A DNA stretch of 10,091 nt from assembly GCA_045636245.1 (NCBI GenBank), contig JAZTXA010000037.1, positions 1 through 10,091 on the forward strand, written 5' to 3'. The position numbers were made by a program, and so were the translations under genes. Below are positions 5,611 through 10,091 of this stretch, piece after piece. The notes beneath the pieces are model-generated. The model ran no database searches. It worked only from the letters and a program-made list of their open reading frames with translations, and had not been told where the DNA came from. Each line of letters opens with the position of its first letter. The first letter of the stretch is position 1. This DNA is from RGIG7213 sp045636245. Its GTDB lineage: Bacteria > Bacillota > Clostridia > Oscillospirales > CAG-272.

Positions 5611-6870
5611 ATGAAAACAAAAGCAGTACGCCTTTACGGCAAAAATGATCTTCGCCTCGAGGAGTTTGAACTTCCCGAAATCAAAGATGACGAGATACTT
5701 GCTCATGTAATTTCCGACAGTATCTGTATGTCCACACACAAAGCGGCTCTTCAGGGCAGCGAACACAAGAGAGTTCCCGCTGACATCGCTGAAAATCCTG
5801 TTATCACAGGACACGAATTCTGCGGTATTATCGAAAAGGTAGGTAAGAAGTGGCAGGATCAGTTCAAGCCCGGCGACAAGTTCGTTGTTCAGGCGGCTCT
5901 TAACTATAAGGGTACACTTGATGCTCCCGGTTATTCATTCCCCTACATGGGCGGTGATGCTACATACATCATTCTTGATAACTGCGTTATGGAAATGAAC
6001 TGCTTGCTTCCTTACGGCGGCGAAGCATTCTACTACGGCTCACTTGCTGAACCTATGTCCTGTATCGTAGGCGGTTACCACGCAAACTACCATACAAAGG
6101 GCGGCAGCTATGTTCACTCCATGGGTATCACTGAAGGCGGTTGCACAGCAATTCTCGCAGGCGCAGGTCCTATGGGTCTCGGCGCTATCGACTACGCTAT
6201 CCACTGCGACAGAAAGCCCTCGCTTCTCGTTGTTACTGATATTGACGATGCCCGTCTTGAAAGAGCAGCACAGGTTATCACAGTTGAAGAAGCTGCAAAG
6301 AACGGTGTTAAGCTTATGTATGTAAACACAGCAAAGCTTGATGATGCTGTAGCATACCTCAGAGATCTCACAGACGGTAAGGGCTACAACGATGTATTCG
6401 TTTACGCTCCTGTAAGACCCGTTGTTGAACAGGCTGACAGAATCCTTGCTCACGACGGCTGTCTCAACTTCTTCGCAGGTCCTACAAACACAGCATTCTC
6501 CGCTGAATTCAACTTCTATGATGTTCACTATGCAGCTCACCACGTTGTTGGTACAAGCGGCGGTAACACAGACGATATGAGAGAAGCACTTGCAATGATG
6601 CAGGATGGCAGACTCAATCCTTCCGCTATGATCACACACTTCGGCGGTCTTAATGCTGTTATCGATACAACTCTCAACCTTCCCAAGATCCCCGGCGGCA
6701 AGAAGCTCATTTACACAAACATTGAGTTCCCCTTGACAGCTATTGCAGATCTTGAAGAAAAGGGTAAGGAATGCCCCATCTGTGCAGAGCTTGATAAGAT
6801 AGTAAAGGCAAACAACAACCTCTGGTGCGCAGAAGCTGAAAAATATCTTCTTGCAAACGCAGGCAAATAA
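5611..6870 (+). CDS. Zinc-dependent dehydrogenase, L-sorbose-1-phosphate reductase (SorE)-like
   Basis: This is a 419-residue medium-chain dehydrogenase. The N-terminal GroES-like catalytic domain carries the expected catalytic zinc ligands C39 (SICMST), H68-E69 (GHEFCG) and E147 (LAEP). The Rossmann domain has AGAGPMG (183-189) and an acidic D210 at the end of the second strand, which favours NAD(H) over NADP(H). The four-cysteine structural zinc lobe of classical alcohol dehydrogenases is missing. The opening MKTKAVRLYGKNDLRLEEF and overall plan resemble SorE, which reduces L-sorbose 1-phosphate to D-glucitol 6-phosphate; that match is from memory. A CPIC pair lies near the C-terminus (388-391). 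AAGGAG sits nine bases before the start. The 68-base gap from the previous gene shows neither a terminator nor a clear promoter. The aldolase-SDR gene follows after 20 bases, so the two are almost certainly co-transcribed. Other polyol or ketose-phosphate substrates are possible. Confidence 0.75.
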   Translation: MKTKAVRLYGKNDLRLEEFELPEIKDDEILAHVISDSICMSTHKAALQGSEHKRVPADIAENPVITGHEFCGIIEKVGKKWQDQFKPGDKFVVQAALNYKGTLDAPGYSFPYMGGDATYIILDNCVMEMNCLLPYGGEAFYYGSLAEPMSCIVGGYHANYHTKGGSYVHSMGITEGGCTAILAGAGPMGLGAIDYAIHCDRKPSLLVVTDIDDARLERAAQVITVEEAAKNGVKLMYVNTAKLDDAVAYLRDLTDGKGYNDVFVYAPVRPVVEQADRILAHDGCLNFFAGPTNTAFSAEFNFYDVHYAAHHVVGTSGGNTDDMREALAMMQDGRLNPSAMITHFGGLNAVIDTTLNLPKIPGGKKLIYTNIEFPLTAIADLEEKGKECPICAELDKIVKANNNLWCAEAEKYLLANAGK

Positions 6871-6890
6871 TTGTTGAAAGGATAATTAAA

Positions 6891-8864
6891 ATGCTTACAG
6901 AAGGACTTAACAACCTTGTTGCTATGTCCCACAAGTACGGCTCGGATCCCGCATTCGTACTTGCAGGCGGCGGCAACACTTCATTCAAAACAGATGATGA
7001 GCTTTATGTTAAAGGCTCGGGTTCATCTCTCGCAACCATCAAGGCAGAGCAGTTCGTAAAAATGAACAGAGCGGCACTTGATGCAATGCTCGAAAAGAAA
7101 TATTCCGATGACGAGGCTACAAGAGAAGCTGAAGTTCTTGAGGATATGATGGATGCACGCTGCAAGGGTGAATATGCAAAGCGCCCCAGCGTTGAAACAC
7201 CTCTTCACAACCTCTTCACACAGAAATACGTGCTTCACGTTCACCCCGCAATGGTAAACGGTATCACTTGCTCCAAGCAGGGCAAGGCTATCGTTAAGGA
7301 ACTTTTCCCCGAAGCGGTATGGGTTCCTTCCTCACGTCCCGGTTACATTCTTGCCGCTTACTGCAAGAAGGCAATAGATAAGTATAAGAAAGCAAACGGC
7401 AAATGCCCCGATGTGCTTTTCCTTGAAAACCACGGCATTTTCTATGCGGCTGACACTCTTGAAGGTATCGATGCTATCGTATCCGATGTTATGACAAAGA
7501 TCGAAGCAAAGATCGTAAGAAAGCCCGACTTCTCTGAGGTTGAGTTCGATAAGAAGCTCGCTGCACAGATCGCTCCCGCTATCAGAATGCTTTACTCCGA
7601 TGAAATGACAACAGTTACTTTCACGGCTAATAAAGAAATCCTCAACTTTGCAAAGGATACAAAATCGTTTGCTCCTTTGGCAAAGAGCTATTCTCCCGAC
7701 CATATCGTATACTGCAAGGCTTATCCGCTTTTCGTAAAGCAGGGAAAGACTGTAGAAGAAACGTATAAGGCAATTGAAAAGGGAATTGCAGATTCCAAGG
7801 CTAAGTACGGTTACGCTCCCAAGATCGTTTTCGTACAGAACCTCGGTATGTTCAGCATCGGCACAACGAAGAAGAATGCCGACACAACAGCTGAAGTCTT
7901 CACAGATATGATGAAGATCGCTGTATACGCTGAGTCCTTCGGCGGATACAAGGCACTTTCCACAGAGCTTATTGACTTCATCACAAACTGGGAAGTTGAA
8001 TCCTACCGTTCAAAGGTATCAATGGCGGGTGCTGCTACAAAGAGACTTGCTGAAAAGATCGCAATCGTTACAGGCTCCGCACAGGGCTTTGGTAAGGGTA
8101 TTGCAGACGCTATGGTTGCAGAGGGTGCATACGTTGTTATCGCTGATATGAACTACGACGGCGCCAAGGCTTGCGCTGATGAGCTTTGCGCTAAATACGG
8201 CGCAGGTAAGGCTATTCCGCTTGCGGCAAACGTTGCTGATGAAGAAAGCGTTGAAAACCTTGTAAATGACACAGTTATCACATACGGCGGTCTTGACATT
8301 TTCGTTGCAAACGCAGGTATTGCAATTGCAGGTAATGTTGAAGAAATGCAGAAGAAGACATTTGAACTTGTAACATCTGTAAACTACACAGGTTACTTCC
8401 TCTGCACAAAGTATGCAAGCCGTCCTATGAAGATCCAGAATAAGTTTGCTCCCAAGTACATGATGGATATCATCACAGTAAACTCCAAGTCCGGTCTTGC
8501 AGGCTCCAACAAGAACTTTGCATATGCAGGTTCCAAGTTCGGCGGTATCGGCCTTACACAGAGCTTTGCACTTGAACTTGTTGATTACAACATCAAGGTA
8601 AACGCTGTTTGCCCCGGTAACTATCTTGACGGTCCCTTGTGGAGCGACCCTGTTAAGGGCTTGTTCGTACAGTACCTCAAGGCAGGTAAGGTACCCGGCG
8701 CTAAAACAGTTGAGGATGTAAGAAAATCATACGAAAGCAAAACTCCTATTCACAGAGGATGCTTGCCTATCGACGTTGCAAGAGCAATCTTCTATATCGT
8801 TGAACAGGATTATGAAACAGGACAGGCTGTTCCCGTAACAGGCGGTCAGGAAATGCTTAACTAA
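6891..8864 (+). CDS. Bifunctional class II aldolase / short-chain dehydrogenase (SrlD-like C-terminal half)
   Basis: This is a 657-residue fusion. Residues 1-210 form a class II (zinc) aldolase domain: phosphate-binding GGGNTS (26-31), E102 in VETPLHN, zinc ligands H116 and H118 (HVHP), and H181 in LENHG. A middle segment (about 211-375) is characteristic of these fusions. Residues 386-657 are a short-chain dehydrogenase with TGSAQGFG (394-401), NAG (474-476), a serine-containing NSKSG (531-535) and the catalytic pair Y545/K549 (YAGSK). The stretch from NSKSG through FGGIGLTQS to the closing VTGGQ resembles sorbitol-6-phosphate dehydrogenase (SrlD). D419 after strand 2 suggests NAD. Related fusions are annotated rhamnulose-phosphate aldolase/lactaldehyde dehydrogenase. 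The predicted chemistry is cleavage of a ketose phosphate into two small carbonyl compounds, plus oxidation of a hydroxyl or aldehyde group. Beside a SorE-like gene, hexitol or ketose phosphates are the likeliest substrates. AAAGGA lies eight bases before the start. Confidence 0.87.
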   Translation: MLTEGLNNLVAMSHKYGSDPAFVLAGGGNTSFKTDDELYVKGSGSSLATIKAEQFVKMNRAALDAMLEKKYSDDEATREAEVLEDMMDARCKGEYAKRPSVETPLHNLFTQKYVLHVHPAMVNGITCSKQGKAIVKELFPEAVWVPSSRPGYILAAYCKKAIDKYKKANGKCPDVLFLENHGIFYAADTLEGIDAIVSDVMTKIEAKIVRKPDFSEVEFDKKLAAQIAPAIRMLYSDEMTTVTFTANKEILNFAKDTKSFAPLAKSYSPDHIVYCKAYPLFVKQGKTVEETYKAIEKGIADSKAKYGYAPKIVFVQNLGMFSIGTTKKNADTTAEVFTDMMKIAVYAESFGGYKALSTELIDFITNWEVESYRSKVSMAGAATKRLAEKIAIVTGSAQGFGKGIADAMVAEGAYVVIADMNYDGAKACADELCAKYGAGKAIPLAANVADEESVENLVNDTVITYGGLDIFVANAGIAIAGNVEEMQKKTFELVTSVNYTGYFLCTKYASRPMKIQNKFAPKYMMDIITVNSKSGLAGSNKNFAYAGSKFGGIGLTQSFALELVDYNIKVNAVCPGNYLDGPLWSDPVKGLFVQYLKAGKVPGAKTVEDVRKSYESKTPIHRGCLPIDVARAIFYIVEQDYETGQAVPVTGGQEMLN

Positions 8865-8873
8865 AGGTGCAAA

Positions 8874-10091
8874 ATGGATACACAGAAGCTTATTGAACAA
8901 CTTAACGATAATGATATGCAAGTGCGTTTAAACGCACTTGCAGAAATCAAAAAGCTTACGGATGAGGGTGTTTTGCCCGCAGTTCCCGATACGCTTTATG
9001 TAAACAATCATATCCATACAACATACTCATTCTCTCCGTATTCCCCCACAAAGGCTCTTTATATGGCTTGGCAGGCAGGTCTTAAGACTGCGGGAATCAT
9101 GGACCATGATTCCGTTTCGGGTATTAAAGAGTTTATCGAAGCAGGCAAAATTATCGGCATGCCCGTAACCTGCGGTTTTGAATGCAGAGTAGGAATGAAA
9201 AATACACGTCTGAACGGCAAGAAGATCAACAACCCCGACCAGGAATCTGTTGCTTATGTTGCAATTCACGGTATTCCTCACCAGTATGTGGATATGCTTG
9301 ACGAATTCTTGACACCTTACCGTGCAAAGAGAAACGAAAGAAACAAGAAGATGTGCGCAAATATCACAAAGCTTGTTGAGCCTTACGGTCTTTCTCTTGA
9401 TTTCGAAAAGGACGTTATGCCTCTTTCTAAATGCGCAGAGGGCGGTTCTATCACAGAGCGCCACGTTCTTTACGGACTTGCAAAAAAGGTAACGGAAAAG
9501 TATAAGACACCCGCTGAGGTAGTAGATTTCTTCAAGAACGAAAAGAAGATAGAGATCTCTCCCAAGGTTGAGGCGCAGATACTTAACGGCGATAAGACAC
9601 CCGATTTCTATGAGTATGATATACTCGGCGCTCTTAAGAGCAATATGGTTGAAAAAATCTATATTGACGCTGACGAGGAATGTCCCGATGTCCGCGATTA
9701 TATTGCTTTGGCTAAAAAATGCCACGGTATTTCCGCATATGCATACCTCGGTGACGTTGGTGACTCTGTAACGGGTGACAAAAAGGCACAGAAATTTGAA
9801 GACGATTACCTCGACCTTTTGTTCGAGGAGCTTGTCGACCTCGGTTTTGATGCCGTTACATATATGCCCACAAGAAACACAGAAGCGCAGCTTCGCCGTG
9901 TTATGGGTCTTTGCGACAAATACAATTTGTTCCAGATCAGTGGTGTTGATATCAACTCCCCCCGTCAGGAATTTATTTGCCGTGAGCTTGATAATCCCCT
10001 TTATTCACATCTCGTAGATGCTACATATGCTTTGATCGGTGCTGAAAATGCCGCAACAGCAAATGAAGACGAGTCTATGTTCTGTGATGCG
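8874..10091 (+). CDS. PHP-domain metal-dependent phosphoesterase-like protein (cut by right edge)
   Basis: The first 406 codons of an open frame run off the right edge. The ATG lies nine bases after the aldolase-SDR stop codon, and its ribosome binding site AAAGGTG (8863-8869) overlaps that stop, so translation is probably coupled. A 40-residue acidic helical lead is followed by a PHP domain: NHIHTTYSFSPYSP with H46 and H48, GIMDHDSVSG with D77 and H78, E103 in CGFECRV, H132 in AIHG, H197 in TERH, H284 in CHG and D359 in GVDIN. PHP proteins use two or three metal ions to hydrolyse phosphoesters. The last motif is usually G-x-D-x-H; here the final histidine is N361. There is also a large insertion (about 105-280) not found in small TrpH-type enzymes. 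It probably acts on a sugar phosphate or nucleotide linked to the pathway, but this is inferred from position. It could instead be regulatory. Confidence 0.82.
   Translation, partial: MDTQKLIEQLNDNDMQVRLNALAEIKKLTDEGVLPAVPDTLYVNNHIHTTYSFSPYSPTKALYMAWQAGLKTAGIMDHDSVSGIKEFIEAGKIIGMPVTCGFECRVGMKNTRLNGKKINNPDQESVAYVAIHGIPHQYVDMLDEFLTPYRAKRNERNKKMCANITKLVEPYGLSLDFEKDVMPLSKCAEGGSITERHVLYGLAKKVTEKYKTPAEVVDFFKNEKKIEISPKVEAQILNGDKTPDFYEYDILGALKSNMVEKIYIDADEECPDVRDYIALAKKCHGISAYAYLGDVGDSVTGDKKAQKFEDDYLDLLFEELVDLGFDAVTYMPTRNTEAQLRRVMGLCDKYNLFQISGVDINSPRQEFICRELDNPLYSHLVDATYALIGAENAATANEDESMFCDA

Noticed and set aside
6040..6639. A 199-codon leftward frame opposite the zinc dehydrogenase
   Set aside because: It is antisense to a conserved enzyme with every key residue present, and is explained by the biased codons of the real gene.
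9027..9725. A 232-codon leftward frame opposite the PHP gene
   Set aside because: The rightward frame carries the PHP metal motifs in order and has a good start. The leftward translation has no recognisable domain.
1..10091. tRNA or rRNA genes, CRISPR array, insertion sequence or phage genes
   Set aside because: No cloverleaf or rRNA segments, no regularly spaced identical repeats, and no transposase, integrase or phage proteins were recognised in the window.

Overview
The window looks like chromosomal DNA of a spore-forming anaerobic Firmicute of the class Clostridia, probably a gut Ruminococcaceae/Oscillospiraceae-type organism. The reasons are a dipicolinate-synthase-like gene start at the left edge, near-consensus sigma-A promoters, AGGAGG-type ribosome binding sites, a Gram-positive-style lipoprotein, moderate GC with frequent CCC and GCA codons, and the gene types present. 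Genus cannot be fixed from this sequence alone.

Layout. (1) Positions 1-214, minus strand: the start of a probable dipicolinate synthase subunit A gene running off the left edge. (2) 215-371: a compact divergent control region with two sigma-A-like promoters, where a perfect palindrome encloses the -35 box of the rightward one. (3) 372-1571, plus strand: a surface lipoprotein with ten tandem BspA/LRR_5 leucine-rich repeats. (4) 1582-1615: a strong bidirectional terminator. (5) 1634-3585, minus strand: a two-gene unit encoding a long-chain-type acyl-activating enzyme and a translationally coupled small acyl carrier protein. (6) 3586-3865: a divergent regulatory region holding a perfect-consensus promoter to the left, an extended -10 promoter to the right, a palindrome at the start of each transcript, and phased A-tracts between them. 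(7) 3866-5542, plus strand: a medium/short-chain acyl-CoA synthetase. (8) 5611-10091, plus strand: a tightly packed sugar-phosphate cluster of a zinc dehydrogenase related to L-sorbose-1-phosphate reductase, a fused class II aldolase/short-chain dehydrogenase, and a PHP-domain phosphoesterase-like protein cut by the right edge.

How the genes may work together. The left half centres on fatty-acid activation: two different adenylate-forming enzymes diverge from one control region, one paired with a carrier protein (suggesting acyl-ACP loading) and the other of the type that makes free acyl-CoA. The right half is a probable catabolic module for a ketose or sugar alcohol phosphate. A SorE-like step would interconvert a ketose phosphate and a hexitol phosphate, the SrlD-like half of the fusion would oxidise a hexitol phosphate, and the aldolase half would cleave a ketose phosphate. 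The substrate is unknown and the PHP protein has no obvious step. No transporter, kinase or regulator gene lies inside the window.

The dehydrogenase and aldolase genes use C-ending codons (AAC, TAC, TTC, ATC) and AAG much more than the lipoprotein and ACP/ligase genes, as expected of highly expressed genes. No RNA genes, insertion sequences, CRISPR arrays or phage genes were seen. The best candidate for something not yet described is the dehydrogenase/aldolase-SDR/PHP cluster. The paired palindromes at the two acyl-activating operons come second.
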